Assembly: GCA_001657315.1 (NCBI GenBank)
Contig: LYSV01000038.1
Coordinates: forward strand, 1 to 64,000
Length of the DNA: 64,000 nucleotides
Origin: Flammeovirgaceae bacterium BBD 1991-12
GTDB taxonomy: Bacteria > Bacteroidota > Bacteroidia > Cytophagales > Cyclobacteriaceae
Reading direction: 5' to 3'
Shown: positions 9,933 to 20,120 of the stretch, piece after piece
How the letters are laid out: each line of letters opens with the position of its first letter
How positions within the stretch are numbered: the first letter of the stretch is position 1
Notes under the pieces: generated by a model
Told to the model about the DNA's origin: nothing
What the model saw: the letters and a program-made list of their open reading frames with translations, nothing else
Databases searched by the model: none
Translations under genes and position numbers: made by a program

Positions 9933-10664
9933 ATGAAGATCACCCCATTGGAAATACGGCAGAAAACTTTTGAAAAGGTTTTCAGAGGTCTCGACAAGGA
10001 CGAAGTAAATGCATTTCTGATCACGCTTTCACAGGAATGGGAAAAACTTCTGGACGAGAATAAGGAGCTGAAAATAAAGCTGGAAGCTTCAGAAAAAGAG
10101 GTGGCTAAACTTCGTGAGGTGGAGAACTCACTTTTTAAAACATTGAAGACGGCCGAGGATACAGGTGCCAACATGATCGATCAGGCTACACGCACGGCAG
10201 AGCTGCATATGCGTGAAACACAGATAAAGTCCGAGGCTATGATCAATGATGCAAGGTCCAAGGCAAAGGACATGATAGAGGAGGCCGAAATGCGATCCAG
10301 GAATATTATGGATGATATGGAGGAAAGGGTAAAATCGCTGGCACATATCTACCGTACCCTCGAGAATGTCAGGGATGATCTGCTGTCTGACATTAGAAGC
10401 TTCGCCAACGACGCCCTTGAAAAAGTAGACCGGGCAAAGTCTCAGATAAAAAAGGTAGACGTAGAAGAAGAGCTGGTGAAGATCAAGCGCGACAATATGG
10501 ACCGCTCAAAGCCCAGGGTCATGGATGTAGAACTCGGACAGTCCAGGACAAAACCTGGAGCCAAAGAGTCCCAAAAAAAGAAAGTGAGTCCGGGTGAAAA
10601 TCATGCTGATAGTCCTGCCGGTAAAGATACCTCATCCAGCTCATTTTTTGATGATATTGAATAA
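9933..10664 (+). CDS. DivIVA domain-containing protein
   Basis: MKITPLEIRQKTFEKVFRGLDKDEVNAFLITLSQEWEKLLDEN plus a long coiled coil. Confidence 0.9.
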   Translation: MKITPLEIRQKTFEKVFRGLDKDEVNAFLITLSQEWEKLLDENKELKIKLEASEKEVAKLREVENSLFKTLKTAEDTGANMIDQATRTAELHMRETQIKSEAMINDARSKAKDMIEEAEMRSRNIMDDMEERVKSLAHIYRTLENVRDDLLSDIRSFANDALEKVDRAKSQIKKVDVEEELVKIKRDNMDRSKPRVMDVELGQSRTKPGAKESQKKKVSPGENHADSPAGKDTSSSSFFDDIE

Positions 10665-11021
10665 ATGGGGAAGATCTCTCTCAAGGGCCTCAGGTTTAAG
10701 GCCTATCATGGGTATTATGATGAGGAACGTCAGTTGGGCAATACCTTTGAGGTAGACATCACTATAAAAACGGATTTTCACAAAGCGGCTATCCATGACG
10801 AACTCCCGGAAACGGTAGATTACGAGAGTTTATATGCCATCATTAGGGAGGAGATGGCTATTCCTTCAAAACTACTTGAACATGTAGTGCAAAAAATTGT
10901 GGACCGTGTTATAGATGAGCTGGTGGCCGTTAATTCGGTAAAGGTGAAACTCTCAAAGTTCAATCCGCCGATCAATGGAGAATGTGAAAGGGCTGTGGTG
11001 AGCCTGAGCAGAAGAAAATAA
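10665..11021 (+). CDS. folB: Dihydroneopterin aldolase
   Basis: MGKISLKGLRFKAYHGYYDEERQLGNTFEVDITI...NPPINGECERAVVSLSR. Confidence 0.92.
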   Translation: MGKISLKGLRFKAYHGYYDEERQLGNTFEVDITIKTDFHKAAIHDELPETVDYESLYAIIREEMAIPSKLLEHVVQKIVDRVIDELVAVNSVKVKLSKFNPPINGECERAVVSLSRRK

Positions 11022-11089
11022 CACAGTTTTCCTTCCTCTACCAGCCTTTGCCAGTCATAAAGCAAACGCCTTATGACTATACTCTACGG

Positions 11090-12118
11090 TTACTCCTGAG
11101 CAGGAATAGGCTTCTCGAGATCTTCTCCCTTGATTTTGGCCTTGATCTTCTCTTCCAGTTCCTCCATAAGCTCAGGATTGTCTTCAATCAGCGCTTTTAC
11201 GGCGTCCCTCCCCTGGCCCAGCTTGTTACCGTCATAGGAAAACCATGAGCCGGATTTGTTAATAACATCCAGTTCCACTCCCAGGTCAATGATCTCACCT
11301 ACCTTGGAGATACCCTTGCCATACATGATGTCGAATTCTACTACCTTGAAAGGAGGAGCTACCTTGTTTTTTACCACCTTCACACGCGTCCGGTTACCTG
11401 TGATGTCTGCCGGGCCTTCCTTGATCTGACCTATCCTTCGGATGTCAAGCCTTACCGATGCGTAGAACTTAAGGGCATTACCTCCGGTGGTGGTTTCCGG
11501 GTTGCCGAACATCACACCGATTTTTTCCCTCAGCTGATTGATGAATACGCAGGAGCAGCCGGTTTTGTTGATGGTACCTGTAAGCTTACGCAATGCCTGA
11601 GACATGAGTCTGGCCTGTAACCCCATTTTGCTATCTCCCATTTCACCTTCCAGCTCTCCCTTGGGCACCAATGCGGCTACAGAGTCGATCACGATGATAT
11701 CAATGGCGCCGGACCGGATCAGATGCTCGGCGATCTCCAGAGCCTGCTCCCCATTGTCCGGCTGTGAGATCAGCAGATTCTCTGTGTCGATGCCCAGTTT
11801 TTCAGCATAACTCTTGTCAAAAGCATGCTCGGCATCAATAAATGCCGCCAGACCGCCTGCCTTCTGTGCCTCGGCTATGGCATGCATGGAAACGGTCGTT
11901 TTACCCGAAGACTCAGGTCCGTAGATCTCTATGATCCTGCCTCGTGGTATACCTCCTATTCCAAGAGCGATGTCCAGGCTCAGCGATCCGGTGGATATGG
12001 CGGGAACATCTACTACACGCTCGTCACTAAGCTTCATTACCGTGCCCTTTCCGTAGGTCTTCTCAAGCTTGTCAATGGTTAGTTGTAGTGCCTTCAGTTT
12101 TGCTTCCTGTTCGCTCAT
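11090..12118 (-). CDS. recA: Recombinase RecA
   Basis: [76 protein letters not shown]. Confidence 0.99.
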   Translation of the reverse strand: MSEQEAKLKALQLTIDKLEKTYGKGTVMKLSDERVVDVPAISTGSLSLDIALGIGGIPRGRIIEIYGPESSGKTTVSMHAIAEAQKAGGLAAFIDAEHAFDKSYAEKLGIDTENLLISQPDNGEQALEIAEHLIRSGAIDIIVIDSVAALVPKGELEGEMGDSKMGLQARLMSQALRKLTGTINKTGCSCVFINQLREKIGVMFGNPETTTGGNALKFYASVRLDIRRIGQIKEGPADITGNRTRVKVVKNKVAPPFKVVEFDIMYGKGISKVGEIIDLGVELDVINKSGSWFSYDGNKLGQGRDAVKALIEDNPELMEELEEKIKAKIKGEDLEKPIPAQE

Positions 12119-12352
12119 TATCCTGTGAAAATTAGATTGCCTTCAAAAATGGTGAAGTTAACAAGTTCCCTGCATAAAATTGGTTTCCGGTGTTACATAT
12201 TTTATTCAATAAAGCAGTCAGGTCTGCCTTGATCGTTGCTGTAGAATTCGAAAACAGCATATTCCGGTTCAAACCATCTTACAGGTTGTGGTATAAATTA
12301 AATCTGTTTCAAGTATCGATATGTTTTCACATGCTTCCCTATATTGCGGGGA

Positions 12353-13489
12353 ATGAAAAAAACGCTCTTACTGGTTTTGCTGGTCATGGGTATTATTTAT
12401 CCGTCAGTAGCGCAATTGGACAATACCGCTTTTGACCAGTTCCAGCCCATCATTCCGGAGGACACCAATGCACTTTATCTCGAACTAAACGCACTGGGTT
12501 TTACTAAAAACAACGAATATTTCAACAAGATAGCAGATGGTTTCACACTCTTTGGCTATCAGTTCAACCCTTATTTCAGCTATCAGGTTGGAGATCATTT
12601 TAAGATATCGGGCGGAGTATACCTGCAAAAGGATTTTGGGAATGACGACTTCAACGAGATAGCGCCAACTTTCACGGTGTCCTATGAGTTCCTGCATGGG
12701 AGAGTACTCTTCGGTACACTTGAAGGAAGTACTTCTCACCGGCTTGTAGAGCCATTGTATGATTTTGAGAGGGTACTTATCGATAGGCTGGAAAATGGCT
12801 TTCAGTTCAAAATAGAAAAACCAGCGCTGTTTCTGGATGTGTGGGTGGATTGGCAGAACATGATCTATGAAGGTGATAATGATCAGGAAGAGGTGACGGC
12901 CGGGGTGTCCGTGAATAAGCTGGTGCATGACGGGAAAGTGCGGGTGGAATTACCTTTTCAGGCCTTGGTTTTTCATCGTGGTGGTCAGATAGACACCAGC
13001 CCTCTGCCATTACAGACGTACCTCAACAGCGCCGTAGGGGGGATCATTGAAAAAAGGATATCAGAAAACACTTTTATACGATCCCTGAAGCTGGAAGGCT
13101 ATCACATCTACTACAGGGATTTTTCCAACTCGCAATTACGGACCTTTCAGGATGGTGCCGGGATATACCTTAATGCTACTGTCAAAACCGGTATTGACAT
13201 GGACATTATGGCCAGCTACTGGCGGGGTAATGAATTTATTTCCATCACAGGGGGGCAATTGTACCCTTCTGTATCCAGTACGTTTAAAGACCCATTCAAT
13301 GTGGAGCCGGACAGGGAGCTGCTGATCCTTCGCTTCATGCATACGTTGAAAATCACTGATAATATCCTTGTCTCCACGCGCATCGAGCCCTATTATGATT
13401 TTGGCAATGCCCTTTTTGAATTTTCTCATGGCTTTTACGTTAATTACAGACCACAGTTTTTTATAAGCAGGTTAAAAGCTCGCCGATGA
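12353..13489 (+). CDS. Secreted/outer-membrane beta-barrel-like hypothetical protein
   Basis: MKKTLLLVLLVMGIIYPSVAQ signal peptide and alternating beta-strand pattern. Family not recognised. Confidence 0.6.
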   Translation: MKKTLLLVLLVMGIIYPSVAQLDNTAFDQFQPIIPEDTNALYLELNALGFTKNNEYFNKIADGFTLFGYQFNPYFSYQVGDHFKISGGVYLQKDFGNDDFNEIAPTFTVSYEFLHGRVLFGTLEGSTSHRLVEPLYDFERVLIDRLENGFQFKIEKPALFLDVWVDWQNMIYEGDNDQEEVTAGVSVNKLVHDGKVRVELPFQALVFHRGGQIDTSPLPLQTYLNSAVGGIIEKRISENTFIRSLKLEGYHIYYRDFSNSQLRTFQDGAGIYLNATVKTGIDMDIMASYWRGNEFISITGGQLYPSVSSTFKDPFNVEPDRELLILRFMHTLKITDNILVSTRIEPYYDFGNALFEFSHGFYVNYRPQFFISRLKARR

Positions 13490-14499
13490 TCAGAAAAATC
13501 CTTGGTGTTTTGGCTGTGTTGCTGATCATAGTCATTCTCTGGCACCACGATTTGGTGTACTATGGCCTTGTTCAGGGAAAGGGGCAGCTATCCATTGTCT
13601 GGAATGCAAGACCGGTGGAGGATTTCCTGAATGACCCTGATACTCCTGACTCTATTAAACAAAAGCTGACGTTCATTGCGGAGGTAAGGGAGTTTGCGGT
13701 GCAGGAGCTGGGCCTTAATGACACAGAAAACTACACCACTATGTATGATCAGAAAGGTAAGCCGGTGCTGTGGGTGGTCACGGGCTGCGAGCCTTATGCC
13801 TTTGAGCCAAAGGTCTGGAGGTTTCCGGTGGTGGGTGGCATGCCGTACAAGGGGTTTTTCATCCAAACTATGGCTGACAGGGAAATCGAGCGTCTGAAAA
13901 AGCAAGGGTATGATGTTGGAGTGAGAACAGTGGGTGGCTGGTCTACTCTGGGTTGGTTCACAGACCCCATTTTGAGCAATATGCTGGGCAGAAGCTATGG
14001 AGATCTCGCCGATCTTATTATCCACGAATTGGTACATGCTACCGTTTTTGTTAAAGACAGCGTGGATTTCAATGAAAACCTGGCCACTTTTATTGCCGGC
14101 AAGGGAGCACACAGGTTTCTGGAAACATATTATCCTGATACTCATCTGATCGATTATAGGAATGAAGTGAACGATGAAAAGAAATATGCAGATCACGTGT
14201 TGATGGGGGCAGATAAGCTCGACTCCCTGTACCGGTCTTTTGACAGGGACACACTGAACCGGTCACGGCGAAAGGAGGAAATGATACGGCACATTATCCA
14301 TAAAATGGATACCCTGTCATTGTCGGATAACTCATTTCTGAACCGGATCAGGGAACGTGAGATCAACAATACCTATTTTATGTCGTTTTTACGATATCGT
14401 TCCAAACAGGTATCTTTACAGGAACTGTATGCAGACCGGTTTAATGAAAACTTAACAGCTTTCGTACAATACCTAAAGGAAAAACATCCGTTTCTTTGA
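13486..14499 (+). CDS. Putative aminopeptidase with HExxH-type motif (DUF/aminopeptidase family)
   Basis: GQLSIVWNARPVEDFL...LTFIAEVREFAVQELGL...VGGWSTLGWFTDPILSNML...LIIHELVHATVFVKDSVDFNENLATFIA. Confidence 0.85.
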   Translation: MIRKILGVLAVLLIIVILWHHDLVYYGLVQGKGQLSIVWNARPVEDFLNDPDTPDSIKQKLTFIAEVREFAVQELGLNDTENYTTMYDQKGKPVLWVVTGCEPYAFEPKVWRFPVVGGMPYKGFFIQTMADREIERLKKQGYDVGVRTVGGWSTLGWFTDPILSNMLGRSYGDLADLIIHELVHATVFVKDSVDFNENLATFIAGKGAHRFLETYYPDTHLIDYRNEVNDEKKYADHVLMGADKLDSLYRSFDRDTLNRSRRKEEMIRHIIHKMDTLSLSDNSFLNRIREREINNTYFMSFLRYRSKQVSLQELYADRFNENLTAFVQYLKEKHPFL

Positions 14500-14503
14500 G
14501 TGC

Positions 14504-15301
14504 ATGAATTTTTTAAAGGTAATCATATTTGCTTTGCTCATGGTCACCTTGCTTGCAGGTGACAGGGTAAGGGAGAAATACCGCTTTGTAAAAAACAAAA
14601 GCTTTCAAAAAGGAGAGGTACTGGAATATAAGGTGCACTACGGATTTGTAAATGCAGCCACTGCGAAAATGGTGATCAGTGATGATCTGGCTGAGATAAA
14701 TGGCAGAAAATGTTACAAGATCGAGGTAACAGGCCGGTCCGTGGGCATGTTCGATCTCTTTTTGAAGATCCGGGATACCTGGGGAACATATCTTGATACA
14801 GCTTCTATTATTACCCATAAGTTCTACAGAAAGCTGCAGGAAGGCAAATACCGTAAACATGAGATCGTGGATTTCGATCATAAAAACAAACTGGCCAGGG
14901 TACGGACTTTTCACAACAAGAAAAAACAGTGGAGACCTGTTGAGACCTTCACGATCCCTGAAAATGTGCAGGACCTTGTCAGCGGCTATTATTATCTGAG
15001 GACCGTCGATTTCAGCTCCGTGAAGTCAGGGGATATCATTAAAATAAATGCCTTTTTTGATGATGAGCTCTACGACTTTACCATCAAGTTCGTAGGCAGG
15101 GAGGAGCTTAAAACAAAGCTAGGTAAAATAAGGAGCCTTGTGCTATCCCCGGTTATGCCTGAAAACAGCCTGTTTGATGGTGAAAATTCCATTCGGGTAT
15201 GGCTGTCAGATGACATCAATAAGGTGCCGCTAAAGATCAAGGCAGAGATGTTTGTAGGCGCTGTGGAAATAGACATAACCGATTTCAAAAAAGGGGATTA
15301 A
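14504..15301 (+). CDS. DUF3108 domain-containing protein
   Basis: FQKGEVLEYKVHYGFVNAATAKMVI...VWLSDDINKVPLKIKAEMFVGAVEIDI. Confidence 0.82.
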   Translation: MNFLKVIIFALLMVTLLAGDRVREKYRFVKNKSFQKGEVLEYKVHYGFVNAATAKMVISDDLAEINGRKCYKIEVTGRSVGMFDLFLKIRDTWGTYLDTASIITHKFYRKLQEGKYRKHEIVDFDHKNKLARVRTFHNKKKQWRPVETFTIPENVQDLVSGYYYLRTVDFSSVKSGDIIKINAFFDDELYDFTIKFVGREELKTKLGKIRSLVLSPVMPENSLFDGENSIRVWLSDDINKVPLKIKAEMFVGAVEIDITDFKKGD

Positions 15302-15410
15302 GGAATTGTTAATATATTGTTACGTTCTTTCCATTGCATGATTTTCTCCATACTTTTATTTTTTTTTAAATTGCTGTCAGTATTAATTTTGGTAATCAAA
15401 CTCAGTATTT

Positions 15411-16100
15411 ATGGGTAGCAAGCAAAACCAAAAAGTGCTTGTAGTTGACGATGAAGAAGCAATATTGGAACTTCTTAAATACAACCTGGAAAAACAGGGA
15501 TATGAAGTCAAAACGGCGGCCGATGGTTTTGAAGGAGTAGAGGTAGCCAAAAAGCTTCAGCCAGACCTGATCTTACTGGATATTATGATGCCCAAGCAGG
15601 ATGGTGTGGAAACCTGCCGGCAGATCCGTGAGATCCCGGAGCTATCCAATACATTTATCATCTTTCTCACAGCACGATCAGAAGAATATTCGGAAATAGC
15701 CGCTTTTGATGTAGGAGCGGACGATTATATTACCAAACCCATCAAACCCAGGGCGCTAATGAGCCGGATCAGTGCATTGTTCCGGAGAGACTCGAAAAAG
15801 AAGACCGTCACCAATCAGATCAGTCTGGGAGGACTGCTCATTGACCGTTCGAGTTATACCATCAAAATGGAGGGACGAGAAATAACCCTACCCAAAAAGG
15901 AATTTGAGCTTCTTTACTTTCTGGCTCAGAATCCCAACAAGGTCTTTGGCCGGGATGAGTTGCTTCAGAACATCTGGGGCTCCGATGTGTATGTACTCGC
16001 CCGGACTGTGGATGTTCACATCAGAAAGGTCAGGGAAAAAATAGGTGACGATTATATCAAAACCGTAAAAGGAGTAGGTTACAAGTTCAGTTTAAACTAA
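15411..16100 (+). CDS. OmpR/PhoB-family response regulator
   Basis: KVLVVDDEEAILELLKYNLEKQGYEV...LLDIMMPKQDG...GADDYITKPIKP...DVHIRKVREKIGDDYIKTVKGVGYKF. Confidence 0.95.
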   Translation: MGSKQNQKVLVVDDEEAILELLKYNLEKQGYEVKTAADGFEGVEVAKKLQPDLILLDIMMPKQDGVETCRQIREIPELSNTFIIFLTARSEEYSEIAAFDVGADDYITKPIKPRALMSRISALFRRDSKKKTVTNQISLGGLLIDRSSYTIKMEGREITLPKKEFELLYFLAQNPNKVFGRDELLQNIWGSDVYVLARTVDVHIRKVREKIGDDYIKTVKGVGYKFSLN

Positions 16101-16103
16101 TTC

Positions 16104-17162
16104 ATGGTATTTAGTTCGAGGGTCATAGCACTATTGCTGGCGCTCTGCATTGCTATAGTTACTACCGCATTCCTGTCTTTGTTTAAAGAAGTGACCCAAA
16201 ATGCGCTTATTGTTACTTTCTTTATCAGCGGGTCCATTTCGTATATGCTGGGATTCATTATCCTGGAGTTTTTGATCTTCCGGGAGATTGACAAGATCTA
16301 CAATCTGTTTGACAAGTTGCGTAAAAAGGAACTCAAGGCCCTCGGAACCGAAAGGTCCAACCCTTTTAATCCACTCAAGAAAATAAACGAAGAGATCTTC
16401 TCCTATGCGGCATTGAAACAAAAGGAAATAGACGAACTTAAAAAGATCGAGGCCTTCCGGAGAGAATTCATAGCAGATGTCAGCCACGAACTGAAAACAC
16501 CAATTTTTGCAGCACAGGGCTTTGTGCATACCCTCCTGGATGGTGCCGTGAAGGACAAGAATGTACGTACACGGTTCCTGAAAAAAGCGGCCAAGAGTCT
16601 CGATGGCCTCGATATGCTCGTGCAGGACCTTTTAACACTTTCGCAGATAGAAACGGGCGAGATAAGAATGCACTTCGAGTATTTTGATATCAAGCAGATG
16701 ACCACGGATGTCATAGAGCAGTTTGAAAACAAGGCGGAGAAAAAGGATATCATACTCAGATTCGAGGAGAATACGCCTGACAGGGTGCTCGTATATGCAG
16801 ACTGGCAACGGATCAATCAGGTATTGACAAATCTGATCAGCAATGCACTAAAATACAGTAATGATGGTGGAAATGTGTGGGTTGACTTTGAGATACAGAC
16901 AGATGACGTATTGGTCAGGGTAAGGGATGATGGTGAAGGTATCCCCGCTGCAGATATAAACCGTATCTTTGAAAGGTTTTACAGGGTAGACAAAAGCAGA
17001 TCCCGTGAAAAAGGAGGTACAGGCCTTGGCCTGGCTATTGTCAAGCATATCATGGAAGGACATGGCTCCAAAGTAGAGGTGAAAAGTAGCCTGGGGCGTG
17101 GCTCGGAGTTCAGCTTTAAACTGCCATTGGGTAAAGAAGAGGATGAGCAACCAGAGGTATGA
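16104..17162 (+). CDS. Sensor histidine kinase (PhoR-like)
   Basis: FIADVSHELKTPIFAAQGFVHTLLDGA; NLISNALKYSNDGG; EKGGTGLGLAIVKHIMEGHGS; TM N-terminus. Confidence 0.95.
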   Translation: MVFSSRVIALLLALCIAIVTTAFLSLFKEVTQNALIVTFFISGSISYMLGFIILEFLIFREIDKIYNLFDKLRKKELKALGTERSNPFNPLKKINEEIFSYAALKQKEIDELKKIEAFRREFIADVSHELKTPIFAAQGFVHTLLDGAVKDKNVRTRFLKKAAKSLDGLDMLVQDLLTLSQIETGEIRMHFEYFDIKQMTTDVIEQFENKAEKKDIILRFEENTPDRVLVYADWQRINQVLTNLISNALKYSNDGGNVWVDFEIQTDDVLVRVRDDGEGIPAADINRIFERFYRVDKSRSREKGGTGLGLAIVKHIMEGHGSKVEVKSSLGRGSEFSFKLPLGKEEDEQPEV

Positions 17163-17186
17163 GATCCCGAAATCTTAAATCTGCAC

Positions 17187-17900
17187 ATGGCAAAAAGGAT
17201 ATATTTTAAAGATCTTGTGATCTGGGAAGATGCTGATTATGTTCTGATCAACAAGCCTCCCTTTATCTCCACGTTGGAAGACAGGAACGATCCCTACAAT
17301 ATTCTGGAGATGGCCCGTGACACCATCCCGGAGGCCCAGGTAGGGCACAGGCTGGATAAGGAAACATCAGGTATACTGGCTATTGCCAAAAACCCTGAGG
17401 CCTACAGACATCTGTCCATCCAGTTCGAGAACCGGGAAGTCAGGAAGGAGTACCATGCGGTGAGTGACGGTATTCATGACTTCAGGGATCTGGCCGCCGG
17501 GGAAAGGATACTCAAGTTGTCCAACGGTACAGTACGTATCGACAGAAAAGGTAAGGAAGCAGAAACCATCTTTAATACGCTCCATGCCTACCGCAGGCAT
17601 ACCTTCATCCGGTGTGAGCCCATTACAGGCCGTATGCATCAGATCCGCATACATCTTGCTCACAGGAAAGCCTCTATTAGCGGAGATCCGCTTTACGGAG
17701 GAAAGCCCTTCTATCTGTCAGACATAAAGCATAACTATTCACTTGGAAAGTGGCAGGAAGAACAGCCGCTGATCAAACGACTTGCCCTCCACGCGTTTAG
17801 TCTTTCATTTAAGGGTATGAATGGGAGTATTGTAGAGGCAAGAGCAGAATATCCAAAAGACTTCAGGGTAATGCTCCTTCAGCTTGATAAAAACATGTGA
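17187..17900 (+). CDS. RluA-family pseudouridine synthase
   Basis: VGHRLDKETSGILAIAKNPEAYRHLSIQFENREVRKEYHAV; GRMHQIRIHLAH. Confidence 0.93.
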   Translation: MAKRIYFKDLVIWEDADYVLINKPPFISTLEDRNDPYNILEMARDTIPEAQVGHRLDKETSGILAIAKNPEAYRHLSIQFENREVRKEYHAVSDGIHDFRDLAAGERILKLSNGTVRIDRKGKEAETIFNTLHAYRRHTFIRCEPITGRMHQIRIHLAHRKASISGDPLYGGKPFYLSDIKHNYSLGKWQEEQPLIKRLALHAFSLSFKGMNGSIVEARAEYPKDFRVMLLQLDKNM

Positions 17901-18070
17901 TAACCTTACATGAATGTTTTGCAAGACTTCAGCAAACCATCAAAATGACGGTGCACGGTACAGGTAAGCATATCAAAAGTATACGAATGTGTGTAATGTT
18001 ATATATGCCAGGTTTAAAACAAATCACATACTCTGATTTTGTTCTTTTAAATACATAGTATCAGTTGGCA

Positions 18071-19030
18071 TTATCTGATAAACTTATATTTTGTCAACCG
18101 TTTGTCCCCGGTTTTTCTTAAAATTCCTTGCTCAACAGCACTCTTCAAGTCTCTGCTTGCAGTTGCGGGTGATATGTCCTTATTGTGTCTTAAATAGTCT
18201 TGTCTGGAAAAATAATCAGCGTCAATTATTTTTCTAAATACTTCAATCCTTTCGACGTTGGTTAAAGTCAGATTTTGAGTACTTAATAAATCCTCAAGTG
18301 CCTGATTGACAATCTCAAGCATGAATTCAATAAAACTGGTTGAGTTTCCCTGATTGTCGGATTTGGCAAGGGCATTATAATAATCCTGTTGCCTTTCTTT
18401 GATCAATGTCTCGACTGGCAGGAACTCAAAAACCGGCGAATAATCCTTTAAAATCATCGTTTGCCAAAGTCTACCCATTCTTCCGTTCCCATCCGGGAAA
18501 GGATGTATGAATTCAAACTCGTAGTGAAAGACACAACTCTTTATAAGGAGCAGGTCATTATAGTTTTGAAGATAATAAAACAGATTATTCATCAGAGGAT
18601 AAACCATATCACCTGAAGGAGCAATATGAGTGACATCATCACCTTTTACAATTCCAACAGATGTTTTTCTCAGGTTACCAGCATTGTCCAATAATCCATC
18701 CATTAGAACACGGTGAGCATGGCAGAGTGAATCCAGCCTGTAAGGGTCAAGCTTGTCAAGTATGGAATACACTTTAATAGCATTCTTAACCTCAAGAATA
18801 TCCTTTTTAGGGGCTAAGATCCTCTTGTTATTGATTAGATCTGTAATCTGTTCAACTGTAAGCGTATTGCCTTCAATTTCAAGTGAAGATTGAATAGTTT
18901 TGATCCTGTTTCTCTTTCTTAGCTCAGTTGGAGGTTTTGTCAAACGTGCTGATCTAACCTCTCCGACCTTCTCAGCAATCGAGGAGATCAATCCAAGGAT
19001 CTTATTGTTTACACTGTAGGGAGGTTTCAT
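18071..19030 (-). CDS. Fic-domain protein with N-terminal inhibitory motif (class II-like) and C-terminal winged-helix domain
   Basis: Fic core FIHPFPDGNGRMGRLW; inhibitory motif SSLEIEGN; C-terminus SRQDYLRHNKDISPATASRDLKSAVEQGILRKTGDKRLTKYKF is wHTH-like. Confidence 0.93.
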   Translation of the reverse strand: MKPPYSVNNKILGLISSIAEKVGEVRSARLTKPPTELRKRNRIKTIQSSLEIEGNTLTVEQITDLINNKRILAPKKDILEVKNAIKVYSILDKLDPYRLDSLCHAHRVLMDGLLDNAGNLRKTSVGIVKGDDVTHIAPSGDMVYPLMNNLFYYLQNYNDLLLIKSCVFHYEFEFIHPFPDGNGRMGRLWQTMILKDYSPVFEFLPVETLIKERQQDYYNALAKSDNQGNSTSFIEFMLEIVNQALEDLLSTQNLTLTNVERIEVFRKIIDADYFSRQDYLRHNKDISPATASRDLKSAVEQGILRKTGDKRLTKYKFIR

Positions 19031-19038
19031 TCTTTTTG

Positions 19039-19066
19039 TTTGATACTATCATATGATAGTATCAAA
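19039..19066. promoter_or_regulatory. 28-bp perfect palindrome upstream of the Fic gene, candidate operator
   Basis: TTTGATACTATCATATGATAGTATCAAA equals its reverse complement; ends 9 bp upstream of the Fic ATG. Confidence 0.7.
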
Positions 19067-19170
19067 AATAATAAAGTCCAGGGCATTCACCTTGAAACCC
19101 GGTCAGAATCAGGCCTCACATAGGCATAAAAATCACCTCCGGCTCCCGTCTAAATAATTTAAGAGGCCTG

Positions 19171-19201
19171 TTGCATTTCAAAATATATCAATCTATCTTT
19201 G
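19171..19201 (+). promoter_or_regulatory. Bacteroidota-type promoter for rplM-rpsI
   Basis: TTG-N20-TATCTTTG, matching the Bacteroidota -33/-7 (TTG/TAnnTTTG) consensus. Confidence 0.65.
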
Positions 19202-19257
19202 CAATCCCTTTTTCGGAAGGGCTTGTATTGATTTGTAAAAATTAAGCTTTTAAAAGC

Positions 19258-19701
19258 GTGGATAGTTTAAGTTATAAGACCGTTTCGGCGAACAGGGCGA
19301 CGGCCAATAAGGAATGGGTGGTAGTAGACGCGGATTCCAGAGTATTGGGTCGTTTAGCCAGTGAGGTGGCTAAGATAATACGGGGCAAGAATAAGCCTGA
19401 CTTCACTCCTCATGTGGATTGTGGAGACAATGTGATCGTGATCAATGCTGATAAGGTACGTCTTACTGGTAAGAAATGGACGGATAAGTTTTATGTATCG
19501 CACACAGGTTATCCCGGTGGACAGCGTAGAACTACACCGAGACAGTTAAAGGACAAGTCTTCAACTCTTTTGGTAGAAAGGGCAGTCAGGGGAATGTTAC
19601 CAAAGAACAGACTTGGTAGAGCTTTATTCAGAAATCTGTATGTATATGAGGGTGCAGAGCATCCGCATCAGGCTCAGCAACCTAAGGAAATTAAACTTTA
19701 A
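19258..19701 (+). CDS. rplM: 50S ribosomal protein L13 (GTG start)
   Basis: WVVVDADSRVLGRLASEVAKIIRGKNKPDFTPHVDCGDNVIVINADKVRLTGKKWTDK. Confidence 0.98.
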   Translation: MDSLSYKTVSANRATANKEWVVVDADSRVLGRLASEVAKIIRGKNKPDFTPHVDCGDNVIVINADKVRLTGKKWTDKFYVSHTGYPGGQRRTTPRQLKDKSSTLLVERAVRGMLPKNRLGRALFRNLYVYEGAEHPHQAQQPKEIKL

Positions 19702-19703
19702 TA

Positions 19704-20090
19704 ATGGAAGTAATTAGCTCAATAGGAAGAAGAAAAACCTCGGTAGCACGTATATACATGTCTGCCGGTAAGGGAGATATTACCGTGAACGGTCGAACGG
19801 TAGAAGATTACTTTCCTTCCGAAATTTTACAGACTATAGTTAAGCAACCTCTCAATGCTGTGGAATCAGTTGCCAGCTTTGACTTAAAGGTGAATGTTGA
19901 AGGCGGAGGACCTTCAGGGCAGGCTGAGGCCATTAGGCTGGCCGTTTCACGTGCCCTTGTAGAGGCAGACGGTGAAAATCGTGGAGTCCTGAAAAAGGAA
20001 GGCTTCCTCACCAGAGATCCTAGGATGGTGGAGAGAAAGAAATACGGAAGAAGAAAGGCGAGAAGAAGATTCCAGTTCAGTAAGCGTTAA
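19704..20090 (+). CDS. rpsI: 30S ribosomal protein S9
   Basis: SSIGRRKTSVARIYMSAGKGDITVNGR...LTRDPRMVERKKYGRRKARRRFQFSKR. Confidence 0.98.
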   Translation: MEVISSIGRRKTSVARIYMSAGKGDITVNGRTVEDYFPSEILQTIVKQPLNAVESVASFDLKVNVEGGGPSGQAEAIRLAVSRALVEADGENRGVLKKEGFLTRDPRMVERKKYGRRKARRRFQFSKR

Positions 20091-20120
20091 TTCTTCCGAA
20101 GGATAGAAAAACAAGTATTA

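Noticed and set aside
11054-11077. GTCATAAAGCAAACGCCTTATGAC inverted repeat between folB and recA considered as a LexA-type or terminator site
   Set aside because: It lies at the 3' ends of convergent genes, not upstream of recA, and has no T-run; support is too weak.
13588-14196. 202-aa minus-strand ORF
   Set aside because: Antisense to the aminopeptidase gene, which has clear motifs.
17901-18070. Checked for a tRNA or small RNA between the RluA-family and Fic genes
   Set aside because: No cloverleaf, anticodon arm or clear hairpin could be identified.
18071-19030. Fic gene considered as half of a Fic toxin/antitoxin module
   Set aside because: The inhibitory motif is internal (SSLEIEGN) and no adjacent small antitoxin ORF is present.
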